Shown one piece after another: positions 1 to 9,326 of a DNA stretch of 64,000 nucleotides. The DNA comes from Pseudomonas sp. 8AS. Its GTDB lineage: Bacteria > Pseudomonadota > Gammaproteobacteria > Pseudomonadales > Pseudomonadaceae. The notes beneath the pieces are model-generated. The model was not told where the DNA came from. It did no database searches and saw only the letters and a list, made by a program, of their open reading frames with translations. Position 1 is the first letter of the stretch; each line of letters begins with the position of its first letter. Location of the stretch: contig NZ_LR733406.1 of assembly GCF_902506505.1 (NCBI RefSeq), positions 682,001 through 746,000 of the forward strand, written 5' to 3'. A program made the position numbers and the translations under genes.

Positions 1-415
1 CCTGGCCGACCACGCGGATCGGCGTGCCGGCGGGCAGGTCCGGCCCGCTGACCAGCCACAGGCTGTCGCCGGCCTTGATCTTGCCGCGGCCGCCGACTAT
101 GGCCTCATGCAGGACGAAGTTGCGCCCGATGAATTCGCTGCCGCGCTGGTTCAGCCCCGGCTGCTCGGAGGGCTTTTTGGCGCTGCGCTGGCGCTGCCAC
201 CAGAACACCGCGGTGAGCACCGAGAGGATGGCGAACAGGAAGAACTGCCAGGCCCAGGGCAGTTCCGGGAACAGGTAGCTGAGTGCGCCGACGCAGGCCG
301 CGGCGATGCCGATCCACAGCAGGTAGCCGCCGGCCCCGAAGATCTCGAGGATCAGCAGCAGGGTGCCAAAGGCCAGCCAGTCCCAGAAGGTCAGGTGCTG
401 CAGGAAGTTCATCAT
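1..415 (-). CDS. NfeD-family membrane protein (3' end outside window)
   Basis: The reading frame starts at an ATG that overlaps the TGA of the upstream stomatin gene (ATGA), so the two are translationally coupled. It runs off the left edge after about 138 codons. The visible protein begins [17 protein letters not shown]. It has two or three hydrophobic helices in the first 75 residues, a basic linker ([10 protein letters not shown]), and then the start of a soluble OB-like domain with [21 protein letters not shown]. This is the NfeD layout. NfeD proteins are partners of SPFH/stomatin proteins in membrane microdomains, which fits the overlap with the next gene. The C-terminal end cannot be judged. 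A second ATG lies one codon downstream. Confidence 0.88.
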   Translation of the reverse strand, partial: MMNFLQHLTFWDWLAFGTLLLILEIFGAGGYLLWIGIAAACVGALSYLFPELPWAWQFFLFAILSVLTAVFWWQRQRSAKKPSEQPGLNQRGSEFIGRNFVLHEAIVGGRGKIKAGDSLWLVSGPDLPAGTPIRVVGQ

Positions 416-1332
416 GCGCGCTTGTCACCGAAGGTGGCCCGGACTATCTCGCCGATGCCGCCGACCGCGCCGATCACCTGGCTGGCTTCCAGCGGCATGA
501 GGATCACCTTGCTGTTGTCGGCACTGGCCAGGTTGCCCAGGGCCTCGATGTACTTCTGCGCGACGAAGTAGTTGACCGCCTGCACGTTGCCGCTGGCGAT
601 GGCCTCGGAAACCATGCGGGTGGCCTCGGCTTCGGCCTGGGCCGCCCGTTCGCGCGCCTCGGCTTCGAGGAAGGCGGCCTGGCGCTGGCCTTCGGCCTTG
701 AGGATGTCGCCCTGCTTCTGCCCTTCGGCGGTGAGGATGGCGGCGGCGCGCAGGCCTTCGGCTTCGAGGATCTGGGCGCGCTTGATGCGTTCGGCCTTCA
801 TCTGCCCGGACATGGCCGCCATCAGGTCGGCGGGCGGGCTGATGTCCTTGATCTCGATGCGGGTGATCTTGATGCCCCAGGGCGCGGTGGCCTCATCCAC
901 GGTCTTGAGCAGGCGCTCGTTGATCGCGTCGCGCTGGCCGAGCATGGCGTCCAGCTCCATGGAGCCGAGCACGGTGCGGATGTTGGTCATCACCAGGTTG
1001 CGGATGGCGTGCTCGAGGTTGTTCACCTCGTAGGCCGCCTGGGCCGAGTTGATGATCTGGAAGAAGCAGATGGCATCGATCTGCACGGTGGCGTTGTCGG
1101 CGGTGATCACTTCCTGCGGCGGGATGTCCAGCACGCTTTCCATCACGTTGAGCTTGCGGCCGATGCGGTCCATCACCGGCACGATGATGTTGAGGCCCGG
1201 CTTGAGCGTGTTGGTGTAGCGCCCGAAGCGCTCCACCGTCCACTCGAAGCCCTGCGGCACCACTTTGAAACCCATGAACACCACGGCCACGGCGAGGCCG
1301 ACGAAGAGCAGCAGTACGCCACCAATTTCCAT
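412..1332 (-). CDS. SPFH/Band 7 (stomatin, paraslipin-like) protein
   Basis: This 306-residue protein has one N-terminal membrane helix (about residues 4-22, [18 protein letters not shown]). A Band 7 domain follows (about 25-185) with the family hallmarks [15 protein letters not shown] and [14 protein letters not shown] long Ala/Glu-rich helical segment (about 185-245) and a short hydrophobic C-terminus complete it. Such proteins oligomerise in the inner membrane and influence membrane proteases and lipid domains; the E. coli relative is QmcA. The start is well supported by AGGAG seven bases upstream of the ATG. The stop overlaps the nfeD start, so the pair forms an operon. The length is normal for the family and nothing appears broken. 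Confidence 0.93.
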   Translation of the reverse strand: MEIGGVLLLFVGLAVAVVFMGFKVVPQGFEWTVERFGRYTNTLKPGLNIIVPVMDRIGRKLNVMESVLDIPPQEVITADNATVQIDAICFFQIINSAQAAYEVNNLEHAIRNLVMTNIRTVLGSMELDAMLGQRDAINERLLKTVDEATAPWGIKITRIEIKDISPPADLMAAMSGQMKAERIKRAQILEAEGLRAAAILTAEGQKQGDILKAEGQRQAAFLEAEARERAAQAEAEATRMVSEAIASGNVQAVNYFVAQKYIEALGNLASADNSKVILMPLEASQVIGAVGGIGEIVRATFGDKRA

Positions 1333-1398
1333 ATTTTTTCTCCTGTCATGTACATGGAATTAACGCATCTAAGCACAGTCGGCGCGGCCGCGCCCGGT

Positions 1399-2970
1399 TC
1401 AGCTGCCGCTGGCGAGCAGGGCCCGGATCAGCCGGGCGTCGTGCTGGTAGGTGTCCGGGGCGTAGCGTACTTGCCCGTCGGCCGTCACTTCCACCGTCCA
1501 GTAGGCGATCAGCAGCGGCGCCGGTTGCGCCAGGCGGTACTGCTGGGTCTCGCCGCTGGCGATGTGGGCCTGCACGCGGGCCAGTTCCGCCTGTGGCAGC
1601 AGCCAGGCCAGCAGGCTGTCGACCGCCTCGATCCGCACACAGCCGGAGCTGAACAGGCGTGGCGCCTTGTCGAACAGGGCCTGACTGGGGGTGTCGTGCA
1701 GGTAGACCGAGAAGGGGTTGCGAAAACGCAGGGCCATCTGCCCCAGCGGGTTGCGTGCCCCGGCGGCCTGGCGCAGGAGGATGACGCCGGGGTTGTCCCA
1801 GTCGATCTGAGCGGGATCGAGCGGGTTGCCGTCGTGGTCGTACACGCTCATCTCGTGCTCGGCCAGGTAGTCGAGGTCGGCGCGAATGGCCGGCAGCTTG
1901 TCTTCGCGCAGGATGGTCGGTGGCACCGTCCAGGTCGGGTTGAGGGTCAGCCGGTTGATCTGCGAGGCCAGCAGGGGCGTCTGTCGCTCGATGCGGCCGA
2001 CCTGGGTGCGGGTGCGCCAGAGTTCCTCGCCCTGGCGCAACACCAGCAGTTCGGCGGCGGCGACATTGATCGCCACCTGCACCTGGCCGAGGTCGTCGGC
2101 CAGCCAGCGCAGGCGCTCCAGGTTGATGCGCAGTTGCTCGCGGCGGGTCAGGGCATCGAGGTTCAGCTCGTTCAGGCTGGCCGGGCCGAGGATGCCGTCC
2201 GCCTGCAGGCCGTGGCGGGCCTGGAAGCTTTCCAGGGCGCTGACGGTGGCCGGGTCGTAGAGTTCGCCCTGGGCGGCTGCGGTCGCCGGCAGCTCGAGGC
2301 GGGCGCGTAGCAGCGGCACGCGCGCATCCTGCTTGCCCGGGTGCAGCAGCGGGCCTGACGGCAGCGCCGGCCAGTGGCTCAGGGGTTGCTGGCGCTGCGC
2401 CGCATAGACCGCGCGCAGACGCTGGTACTGCGGCAGCGCGGGGCGGGCGGCGGCGAATGCGGCGGCGGGTTCGTCGAGCTGCGAGAGGGCGATGGACAGG
2501 ACCGCCAGCTGCGGATCCGGGCGCGGCTGTTGCGGGTCACGCCACAGCGGTTCCAGTTGCTGCTGGTCCAGACGGCCGCGGCGCAGGTCGAGCAGGGCGC
2601 GCAGGTAGCTGCTGCTGGCCTGCAGGTCGCTGCAGGCGTCCATGGCCGGCGCCAGTGGATAGTCGGCGGGGTTAAGGCCATCGTCGGCCAGCCGTTCGAG
2701 CTGTTCCCCGAGCTGCTGGCGCTGCGCCGCGGCGGGCCAGGCCGGGCGGCCGTCGCGCTGGGCATAGAAGTTGTTGAGCAGGGTCGTCGTGGTGTCGTCT
2801 AGGCTTGCCAGTACGGCCGTGCAGGGGCCGGCGGGTTGCGCCAGCAGTGGGCGCAGGTCGGCCGGCTGGGCGTCGAGAGCCGCCATGGCATTCGCGACCA
2901 GTGGCAGGGTGAGCATGAGCATGCTCGGGTAAGATGCACACTTTTTGAACAACATACTGCTCCAGTCCAT
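1399..2970 (-). CDS. L,D-transpeptidase of the YcbB/LdtD type
   Basis: This secreted murein-modifying enzyme has about 523 residues. It shows a signal-peptide-like N-terminus (SMLMLTLPLVANAMA). A helical scaffold region follows, then a peptidoglycan-binding motif (ATVSALESFQARHGLQADG), then a YkuD catalytic domain. The catalytic signature is present, with YLHDTPS upstream of SSGCVRIE; the Cys is the nucleophile of the 3-3 crosslinking reaction. The start is uncertain. An ATG at 2970 gives MDWSSMLFKK. An ATG at 2955 has GGAG four bases upstream and gives MLFKKCASYP. The open frame continues to 3888, but that extension is antisense to the next gene and is not signal-like. The gene is divergent from a second murein enzyme gene. 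Confidence 0.9.
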   Translation of the reverse strand: MDWSSMLFKKCASYPSMLMLTLPLVANAMAALDAQPADLRPLLAQPAGPCTAVLASLDDTTTTLLNNFYAQRDGRPAWPAAAQRQQLGEQLERLADDGLNPADYPLAPAMDACSDLQASSSYLRALLDLRRGRLDQQQLEPLWRDPQQPRPDPQLAVLSIALSQLDEPAAAFAAARPALPQYQRLRAVYAAQRQQPLSHWPALPSGPLLHPGKQDARVPLLRARLELPATAAAQGELYDPATVSALESFQARHGLQADGILGPASLNELNLDALTRREQLRINLERLRWLADDLGQVQVAINVAAAELLVLRQGEELWRTRTQVGRIERQTPLLASQINRLTLNPTWTVPPTILREDKLPAIRADLDYLAEHEMSVYDHDGNPLDPAQIDWDNPGVILLRQAAGARNPLGQMALRFRNPFSVYLHDTPSQALFDKAPRLFSSGCVRIEAVDSLLAWLLPQAELARVQAHIASGETQQYRLAQPAPLLIAYWTVEVTADGQVRYAPDTYQHDARLIRALLASGS

Positions 2971-3084
2971 GGCTCGGGATAACCCGACGCAAGTGACGGG
3001 CGACTGCCTGTCAGTATAAATGGATTGGCCGCAGCCCTTGTTACAGGGCTCGACGGGCGCAGAGGTTTTTGAGGTATTGCGCGC

Positions 3085-3801
3085 ATGTTCGGACGAATTG
3101 GCCGCTGGGGCCTGGCAGGGCTCTGGCTGTTTTGTGCACCGCTGCTGGCGGCACCTGCGGCGAACGACAAGCTGGTCGAGGACCTCGCCCAGGTGGCGCC
3201 CGGCCTCGATCAGCAGGCCCTGCGGCATGCCGTGGCGGCCATGCAGTGCGCGGTCAACCATGGCGCCGAGGCGGCCAGCCGGCTGGCGGTGATCGACTAC
3301 TCGCAGCCGTCCACGGCACGCCGCCTGTGGATCTTCGACCTGCAGCGCAAGCGCCTGCTGCTGAGTGACTACGTGGCCCACGGCCGCCGCTCCGGAGAGA
3401 ACTTCGCGCAGAGCTTTTCCAACCGCGAGGGCAGTTTCCAGAGCAGCCTCGGCCTGTTCCGCACCGCCGAGAGCTACCGGGGCAAGCACGGCTACTCGCT
3501 GCGCATGGATGGTCTGGAGCCGGGGTTGAACGACCTGGCCCGCGAGCGGGCCATCGTCATCCACGGCGCCAGCTACGTCGACCCGCGCCTGGCTCGCAGT
3601 CAGGGGCGCATCGGCCGCAGCCTGGGCTGCCCGGCGGTGCGTCCGCAGGTCGCGCGCATGGTGGTCGACAAGCTCAAGGGCGGGCAATTCCTCTTTGCCT
3701 GGCACTCCGATCGGCGCTGGCTGCGCAACTCCGCCTACCTCGATTGCAAGCCGCAACGCCTTGCCAGCCTGCAACGGCAAACCAGTCGGCCGAAAAGCTG
3801 A
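3085..3801 (+). CDS. murein L,D-transpeptidase catalytic-domain family protein (YkuD_2 type)
   Basis: This 238-residue secreted protein has a signal peptide (about residues 1-24, GLAGLWLFCAPLLAAPA). A domain follows that matches the YkuD_2 family, with WIFDLQRKRLLLSDYVAHGR, then IVIHGASYVD, and then SLGCPAVRP, which carries the candidate catalytic Cys. The role is probably in the periplasm on peptidoglycan peptides. The exact reaction of this subfamily is less well established than for YcbB. GAGG lies 11 bases before the ATG. The gene is divergent from the YcbB-like gene with about 115 bp between them, so they may share a control region. The C-terminus is basic (QRQTSRPKS). Confidence 0.87.
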   Translation: MFGRIGRWGLAGLWLFCAPLLAAPAANDKLVEDLAQVAPGLDQQALRHAVAAMQCAVNHGAEAASRLAVIDYSQPSTARRLWIFDLQRKRLLLSDYVAHGRRSGENFAQSFSNREGSFQSSLGLFRTAESYRGKHGYSLRMDGLEPGLNDLARERAIVIHGASYVDPRLARSQGRIGRSLGCPAVRPQVARMVVDKLKGGQFLFAWHSDRRWLRNSAYLDCKPQRLASLQRQTSRPKS

Positions 3802-3914
3802 GTCGCGGAGCGGCCGGGATTTCCTGATATCCTCGAACGCCGCCCTGGTCGGCAGGGCTGGCCGCGGCTTGCGACGAGTCGCCGGCAAGGTGCTCGTGGT
3901 AGGGAGAGGACAAG

Positions 3915-5336
3915 GTGTATCGCCCCTGTGTGCTAATGGCCATCTGGCTGCTTGTGATGGGTTCGGCCCGGGCCGACTTGGCGCTGAGCGAGGCCGAGCA
4001 GCGCTATCGCGAGCAGCATCCCGAGGCCAGTCTGTGCGTCGACCCGGACTGGGTGCCGTTCGAAAGTGTGAATGCCCGTGGCGAATACGAGGGCATCGCC
4101 GCCGACCTGCTGCGGCTGGTCGCCGAGCGCGCCGGCCTGCGCCTGCGCCGGGTCGAGACGCGCGACTGGGACGAGTCGCTGCGGGCTTCCCAGGAAGGCC
4201 GCTGCCAGCTGCTCGGCTTCCTCAACCAGAGCCCGGATCGCGATGCCTGGCTGATCTTCACCGAGCCGATGTTCACCGATGTCAACGTGCTGATCAGCCG
4301 CGAGGAGCATCCCTTCGTGGTCGATCTGGCGGCGCTGGGGGCGGAGCGCCTGGCGTTGCCGCGCGGCACCTCCATCGAGGAGCGCGTGCGCCGGCAGTTC
4401 CCGGATATCCAGATCGTCCTGACCGATAGCGAGGCGCAGGCCCTGGCCCTGGTCAATCAGCGCCAGGCCGAGCTGACCATGCGCTCGCTGACGGTGGCGG
4501 CCTACACGATCAAGAAGGAAGGCTGGTTCAACCTGAAGATCGCCGGGCAGGTCGCCGGTTTCGACAACCAGTTCCGCATCGGGGTGCGCAAGGATCAGCC
4601 ACTGCTGCGCGGGATTCTCGACAAGGCGGTTGCCAGCCTGACGCCGGAAGAGATCAATACGATCATCAACCGCCATGTGTCGATCCGGGTGGAGACACCG
4701 ACCGACTATCGCCTGCTCGGCCAGGTCGCTGCGGTGTTTGCCGTGATTCTGCTCAGCAACCTGTTCTGGATCCGCCGCCTGCGCCGTCTCAACCGGCAAC
4801 TGCGGCACGATGCGCGGACCGATGTGCTTACCGGGCTGGCCAACCGCTCGGCGCTCAACCAGTACTTCCAGGCCTGCCTGGAGCAGGCCGGTCGTTACAG
4901 CCAGCCGCTGGCGGTGCTGATCTTCGATCTCGACCACTTCAAGCGGGTCAACGATCAGCTGGGGCATCTGCAGGGCGACCGGGTCCTGCAGGGCGTGGCC
5001 GAGCGGCTGCGTGCCGGGGTGCGTGGCAGCGACTTCCTCGGGCGCTGGGGTGGCGAGGAGTTTCTGGTGATCTGTCCGCAGACCGATGCGCAGCAGGCAG
5101 GGCAATTGGCTCAGCGCATCTGTGAAGGGCTGCGCGAGCAGCCGCTCAGCCCGGCGCTGCCGCTCACCCTGAGTGTCGGGGTGGCCCAGCTGGCGCCCGG
5201 CGAAGGGGCCGACAGCCTGCTGCAGCGCGCCGACGAGGCGCTCTACCGGGCCAAGGCCGAGGGGCGTGACCGCGTCTGTGTGGCGGCGCCAGGCGCTGCC
5301 GCCGGGCTCGTTACTTCTGTTCGCTCTGCGGGGTGA
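3915..5336 (+). CDS. diguanylate cyclase with periplasmic solute-binding sensor domain
   Basis: This 473-residue protein starts with GTG. It has a signal sequence (residues 1-20), a bacterial type 3 solute-binding domain (about 25-258), one membrane helix (about 268-286) and a GGDEF domain (about 295-460). The active-site motif is GGEEF at 379-383. An inhibitory RxxD site (RGSD) ends five residues before it at 370-373, so product feedback is expected. The substrate is GTP and the product is cyclic di-GMP. The binding domain suggests that a small periplasmic ligand, perhaps an amino acid, tunes activity; this is an inference. The last 26 bp overlap the 3' end of the convergent gspE-like gene. 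Confidence 0.92.
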   Translation: MYRPCVLMAIWLLVMGSARADLALSEAEQRYREQHPEASLCVDPDWVPFESVNARGEYEGIAADLLRLVAERAGLRLRRVETRDWDESLRASQEGRCQLLGFLNQSPDRDAWLIFTEPMFTDVNVLISREEHPFVVDLAALGAERLALPRGTSIEERVRRQFPDIQIVLTDSEAQALALVNQRQAELTMRSLTVAAYTIKKEGWFNLKIAGQVAGFDNQFRIGVRKDQPLLRGILDKAVASLTPEEINTIINRHVSIRVETPTDYRLLGQVAAVFAVILLSNLFWIRRLRRLNRQLRHDARTDVLTGLANRSALNQYFQACLEQAGRYSQPLAVLIFDLDHFKRVNDQLGHLQGDRVLQGVAERLRAGVRGSDFLGRWGGEEFLVICPQTDAQQAGQLAQRICEGLREQPLSPALPLTLSVGVAQLAPGEGADSLLQRADEALYRAKAEGRDRVCVAAPGAAAGLVTSVRSAG

Positions 5337-7095
5337 CCCGCAGCACTTCCTCGATGGTGGTCTGGCCGGCGGCGACCTTCTGCGCGCCGGACAGGCGCAG
5401 GCTGCGCATGCCGTCCTTGAAGGCGTGCCGGCGCAGGGCCACCAGGTCGGTGTCGGCGCTGATCAGCGGCTTGAGCGCATCGTTGAGCAGCATGATCTCG
5501 TACACCCCGGCGCGGCCGCGATAGCCGGTCTCGCGGCATTCCGCACAGCCCACGGCGCGGTGCGCCTGGGTCGGCAACGGTGCGCTCCAGGGCGTGGTCA
5601 GGCTGTGCCAGTCGGCTTCGTTGAGCTGCACCGGCTCCTTGCAGTGCGGGCACAGGGTGCGCACCAGGCGCTGGGCCATGACGCCGAGGATGGTGGCCTT
5701 GAGCAGGTAGTGCGGCACGCCCAGTTCGAGCAGGCGGCTGATGGCGCTGGGGGCGTCGTTGGTGTGCAGGGTGGACAGCACCAGGTGGCCGGTGAGCGCC
5801 GCCTGGATCGCCATCTCGGCGGTTTCCAGGTCGCGGATCTCGCCGACCATGATGATGTCCGGGTCCTGGCGCATCAGCGCGCGCACGCCGCTGGCGAAGG
5901 TCAGGTCGATGTTGTGCTGCACCTGCATCTGGTTGAAGGCGCCCTCGATCATCTCGATCGGGTCCTCGATGGTGCAGACGTTGACTTCCTCGGTGGCCAG
6001 CTGCTTGAGGGTGGTGTACAGCGTGGTGGTCTTGCCCGAGCCGGTGGGGCCGGTGACCAGGATGATGCCGTTGGGCTGGCGGGTCATGCTCTCCCAGCGG
6101 CGCAGGTCGTCCGGGGAGAAACCCAGCTGGTCCGGGCTCTTGAGCAGCACCTCGGGGTCGAAGATGCGCATCACCATCTTCTCGCCGAAGGCGGTGGGCA
6201 GGGTCGACAGGCGCAGTTCCACTTCGCCGCCGTCCGGGGTCTTGGTCTTGATCCGGCCGTCCTGGGGCTTGCGCTTCTCCGCCACGTTCATCCGCCCGAG
6301 GCTCTTCAGGCGGCTGACGATGGCCATGGTCACCTGCGGCGGGAACTGGTAGACGTTGTGCAGCACGCCGTCGATGCGAAAGCGCACGGTGCCGGCCTCG
6401 CGGCGCGGCTCGATGTGGATGTCGCTGGCGCGCTGCTGGTAGGCGTACTGGAACAGCCAGTCGACGATATTGACGATATGCGCGTCGTTGGCGTCCGGCT
6501 CCTGGTCGCTGGCACCGAGGCTGAGCAGCTGTTCGAAGTTGCCGATGCCGCTGATCTTCTGGTCCACCGCGGTGGCGCCGCTGACCGAGCGGGCCAGGCG
6601 ATAGAACTCGGTGGTGAAGCGTTGCAGGTCGGCGGGGTTGACCACCACGCGCTTGATCGGCCGCTTCAGCACATGCACCAGGTTGGCTTCCCAGCCATGC
6701 ACGAAGGGCTGGGCGCTGGCGATGGTCACCGCTTCGCTGTCCACCGCCACGGCGAGGATCTTGTGGCGCTGGGCGAAGGCATAGGACATCAGCGGGGTGA
6801 CCGCGGCGACGTTGATCTTCAGCGGGTCGATGCGCATGTAGGGCTGGCCGGCCAGCTGCGCCAGCCAGATGGTCAGCCCTTCCAGGTCGTGCTTCTTGCC
6901 GGGCCGTTGCAGGTCGTCGAGCTGCTGGGCGGCGAGGAACTCCAGGGGGTGCAGCTTGGCGTTGTCGCCACCGCGGCGCAGCATCAGGCACTGCTCGGCG
7001 CTGTCCTGGGCGATGCGGCCCTGGGCCACCAGCTCGCGCAGGATGTCGTTGAGATCCAGCCAGCGATCCTGGGTCGACGGGGCTAAAACGGACAT
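5311..7095 (-). CDS. GspE/PilB-family secretion or pilus assembly ATPase (orphan)
   Basis: This protein has 594 residues. It has an N-terminal GspE/MshE-type domain, then a RecA-like ATPase core with a perfect Walker A (GPTGSGKTTTLY) and the Asp and His boxes (RFRIDG, TGHLVLSTLHTNDA). The tetracysteine zinc motif CPHC...CAEC lies in the C-terminal part. All catalytic elements look intact. Enzymes of this family power type II secretion or type IV pilus extension. No gsp or pil partners are nearby, so this is an orphan copy whose machine is unknown. The neighbouring CYTH-CHAD gene follows the same order as in P. aeruginosa as I recall it. The stop lies inside the end of the diguanylate cyclase gene. 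Confidence 0.92.
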   Translation of the reverse strand: MSVLAPSTQDRWLDLNDILRELVAQGRIAQDSAEQCLMLRRGGDNAKLHPLEFLAAQQLDDLQRPGKKHDLEGLTIWLAQLAGQPYMRIDPLKINVAAVTPLMSYAFAQRHKILAVAVDSEAVTIASAQPFVHGWEANLVHVLKRPIKRVVVNPADLQRFTTEFYRLARSVSGATAVDQKISGIGNFEQLLSLGASDQEPDANDAHIVNIVDWLFQYAYQQRASDIHIEPRREAGTVRFRIDGVLHNVYQFPPQVTMAIVSRLKSLGRMNVAEKRKPQDGRIKTKTPDGGEVELRLSTLPTAFGEKMVMRIFDPEVLLKSPDQLGFSPDDLRRWESMTRQPNGIILVTGPTGSGKTTTLYTTLKQLATEEVNVCTIEDPIEMIEGAFNQMQVQHNIDLTFASGVRALMRQDPDIIMVGEIRDLETAEMAIQAALTGHLVLSTLHTNDAPSAISRLLELGVPHYLLKATILGVMAQRLVRTLCPHCKEPVQLNEADWHSLTTPWSAPLPTQAHRAVGCAECRETGYRGRAGVYEIMLLNDALKPLISADTDLVALRRHAFKDGMRSLRLSGAQKVAAGQTTIEEVLRVTPQSEQK

Positions 7096-7131
7096 GCGAT
7101 TGCCTTTGTGGTGATCTGCCAGCCTGCCAGC

Positions 7132-8496
7132 TTATTGCACCAGCAGCTTCCAGGGTTTGAGCGTGGCCACAGTATGAGCCTGCGCCACCCGCGCGGCCAA
7201 CACCTCGGCATCCAGTGGCTGCAGGGCCAGTTCGTGCAGTTTGCTCAGCTCGCCGTACAGGCGGTCGACTTCCGCCACTTCCAGGATCTGCCGGGCCAGG
7301 TGCAGCCAGGCCTGGATGCGCTCGATGCGCGGCAACTGCTCGGCGAGGTCTTCCGGTTGCTGCTGGTAGCGCTTGAGCTGCAGCGCCGCGCCTTCCTCGG
7401 CGAGCAGATGCGGCAGCCAGTTGCCCAGCACCGCTGCGCCCTGGCGATTGCCGCGGTTGTTGCGTTCCACCGTCCAGCTGCGCGCCAGCAGCCAGCGCGA
7501 CAGGTTCAGCGAGAACAGGCCCCAGCGGTTGCCCTGCAGTTCGGCGGCGAACAGCGCCGGGGCATTCCTGCGCAGGCTGTCGTCGGCCAGGCCGGCCAGC
7601 AGGCGCGGGCGCCAGTCGTCGAGCAGGTCATCCAGGGCCTCGCGCAGGGCGCTGCTGGAGGCACGCGGGGCGGCCTGGCCGAGGCTGCCGAGCAGCGCGC
7701 GCAGCTCCACCAGTTTCTCCAGCCATTGCGCCAGCAGCTTCCAGTGGCCGTTGAAACGGTACTGCTCGGCCAGACGCTGGCTGCTGCCCAGCAGGTACCA
7801 GGCGAGGGCGCAGAAGGCGTCGTCCAGGCTCTGCTCGGGGTTCAGCTCGGGAGCCGGCAGGCTCAGGCTGTAGCTGGCCGAGTCGAACAGGCGGTAGCCG
7901 CGCTCGGCCTTGCTGATGTCGCAGGGCATCAGCGGCAGATCGGCAGCCAGCTCGGCGGCCAGTTCCAGCAGGGCAGCCGGATCGCCTTCGCGCAGCTCCA
8001 GCTCCAGCTCGCAGATTTCCTCCTCGCCTTCGCCGGCGATCACCTTGCCCAGGTCCAGGGCCGCCTCGATGACCACCTTGGCCTTGCCGCGGCCCCAGGC
8101 GATCTCGGCCTTCTGGCGGACGAAGTCGGTGCTGAAGATCGGCTGCAGCTGCTTCTTGTCCAGCCCGGCCAGGCTGGCCGGCCAGCACTGATCGTCGAGC
8201 TTCTTGGTGTCCAGCTTGGCCTTGGCCAGGTACCAGTCCCACTCGTTGCGCTCGGACAGGCCGGCCACGCTCTGCCCGCGGGTCTTCAGGGTCTGGATGA
8301 CCTGCTCGCCGTCGCGGCGCAGGCGCAGGGCGACCTTGGCCTGGGCCAGGTCACGCGCGGGGGTGTCGAAGTACTGGTTGAACAGCTCGCAGGTCTGCCA
8401 GCCGGACTTGTTGCGTTTCTTCAGCAGCGGATGATCACGCAGGGCGGCCAGGGTTTCGCGGCTGACGCGCAGCTTGATTTCGGTTTCTTTGTGCAT
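7132..8496 (-). CDS. CYTH and CHAD domain protein (inorganic triphosphatase-like)
   Basis: This 454-residue protein has an N-terminal CYTH domain with the defining ExExK motif in METEIKLRV-like form (HKETEIKLRV). Charged strands such as VALRLRRDGEQ and NEWDWYLAKAKL follow. The C-terminal half is a CHAD helical domain rich in conserved basic residues, for example RWLLARSWTVERNNRG. CYTH domains hydrolyse triphosphates and CHAD domains bind polyphosphate. The position beside DUF47 and Pit genes supports a role in phosphate or polyphosphate metabolism. The gene is divergent from the DUF47 gene with about 115 bp between them. Confidence 0.92.
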   Translation of the reverse strand: MHKETEIKLRVSRETLAALRDHPLLKKRNKSGWQTCELFNQYFDTPARDLAQAKVALRLRRDGEQVIQTLKTRGQSVAGLSERNEWDWYLAKAKLDTKKLDDQCWPASLAGLDKKQLQPIFSTDFVRQKAEIAWGRGKAKVVIEAALDLGKVIAGEGEEEICELELELREGDPAALLELAAELAADLPLMPCDISKAERGYRLFDSASYSLSLPAPELNPEQSLDDAFCALAWYLLGSSQRLAEQYRFNGHWKLLAQWLEKLVELRALLGSLGQAAPRASSSALREALDDLLDDWRPRLLAGLADDSLRRNAPALFAAELQGNRWGLFSLNLSRWLLARSWTVERNNRGNRQGAAVLGNWLPHLLAEEGAALQLKRYQQQPEDLAEQLPRIERIQAWLHLARQILEVAEVDRLYGELSKLHELALQPLDAEVLAARVAQAHTVATLKPWKLLVQ

Positions 8497-8611
8497 GGTG
8501 CGGATTTCCGGTGCCTATCATGAAAAGTATTGCAGTCCGATGACTCGTGCTGGCTTGCCGGCCGAGGGCTCCCTATACTTGCGGCCTTTTTTCCCAACCG
8601 GGGTAAACCCT

Positions 8612-9289
8612 ATGCCTACCAATCCCTTTGTCAGCCTGTTTGGCCGTTCGCCGATTGGTCCGATGCAGCAGCACATCGCCAAGGCGCATGAGTGTGCGGC
8701 CAATCTGGTGCCGTTCTTCGAGGCAGTGATGGCGCAGGACTGGGCGAAAGTGGCTGAGGTCCAGCAGGTCATGGTGCAGCTGGAAAAGGAGGCCGACAAA
8801 CTCAAGAAGAGTGTGCGGCTGAACCTGCCGAAAAGCCTGTTCCTGCCGGTGCCGCGTTCGGACTTGCTTGAGCTGCTGAGTGTACAGGACAAAGTCGCCA
8901 ATCGCGCCAAGGACATCGCCGGGCTGATGCTCGGCCGCGAGATGGCCATTCACCCGGACCTGCAGCCGCTGATCCGCACCTTCGTGCAGCGCACCGTCGA
9001 TGCCAGCGCCCAGGCGCTGAAGGCGATGAACGAGCTTGACGAGCTGCTCGAGACCGGTTTCAGCGGCCGCGAAGCCAAGCTGGTGGAGACCCTGGTCGAG
9101 GAGCTGGATGATATCGAAGACGATACCGACCGCCTGCAGATCGAGGTGCGCCGCGCCCTGTTCAAGCTGGAGAAGGACATGCCCGCCGTGGATGTGATGT
9201 TCCTCTACCAGATCATCGATTGGGTCGGCGATGTCGCCGACCGTGCCCAGCGTGTGGGCAACCGACTGGAACAACTGCTGGCGCGTTAA
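8612..9289 (+). CDS. DUF47/PhoU-like protein (TIGR00153 family)
   Basis: This 225-residue, all-helical protein starts at MPTNPFVSLFGRSPIG. It contains acidic clusters such as VEELDDIEDDTDRLQ, typical of the DUF47 family, which is related to PhoU. Members are almost always paired with a Pit phosphate transporter and are thought to modulate it. Here the pit gene follows 37 bp downstream on the same strand. A longer open frame upstream (from 8474) crosses the promoter region and lacks conservation, so the ATG at 8612 is preferred. Confidence 0.93.
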   Translation: MPTNPFVSLFGRSPIGPMQQHIAKAHECAANLVPFFEAVMAQDWAKVAEVQQVMVQLEKEADKLKKSVRLNLPKSLFLPVPRSDLLELLSVQDKVANRAKDIAGLMLGREMAIHPDLQPLIRTFVQRTVDASAQALKAMNELDELLETGFSGREAKLVETLVEELDDIEDDTDRLQIEVRRALFKLEKDMPAVDVMFLYQIIDWVGDVADRAQRVGNRLEQLLAR

Positions 9290-9326
9290 GCGCCAGTATC
9301 CTTTCTGGGATTACAGGTAATTATTT

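Noticed and set aside
2971..3888. N-terminal extension of the YcbB-like gene
   Set aside because: It is antisense to a complete YkuD_2 gene and would bury the signal peptide inside the protein.
8555..8578. Sigma-70 promoter of the DUF47 gene (TTGCCG and TATACT)
   Set aside because: The spacing of 12 bases is too short for a normal promoter; only the TATACT box is attractive.
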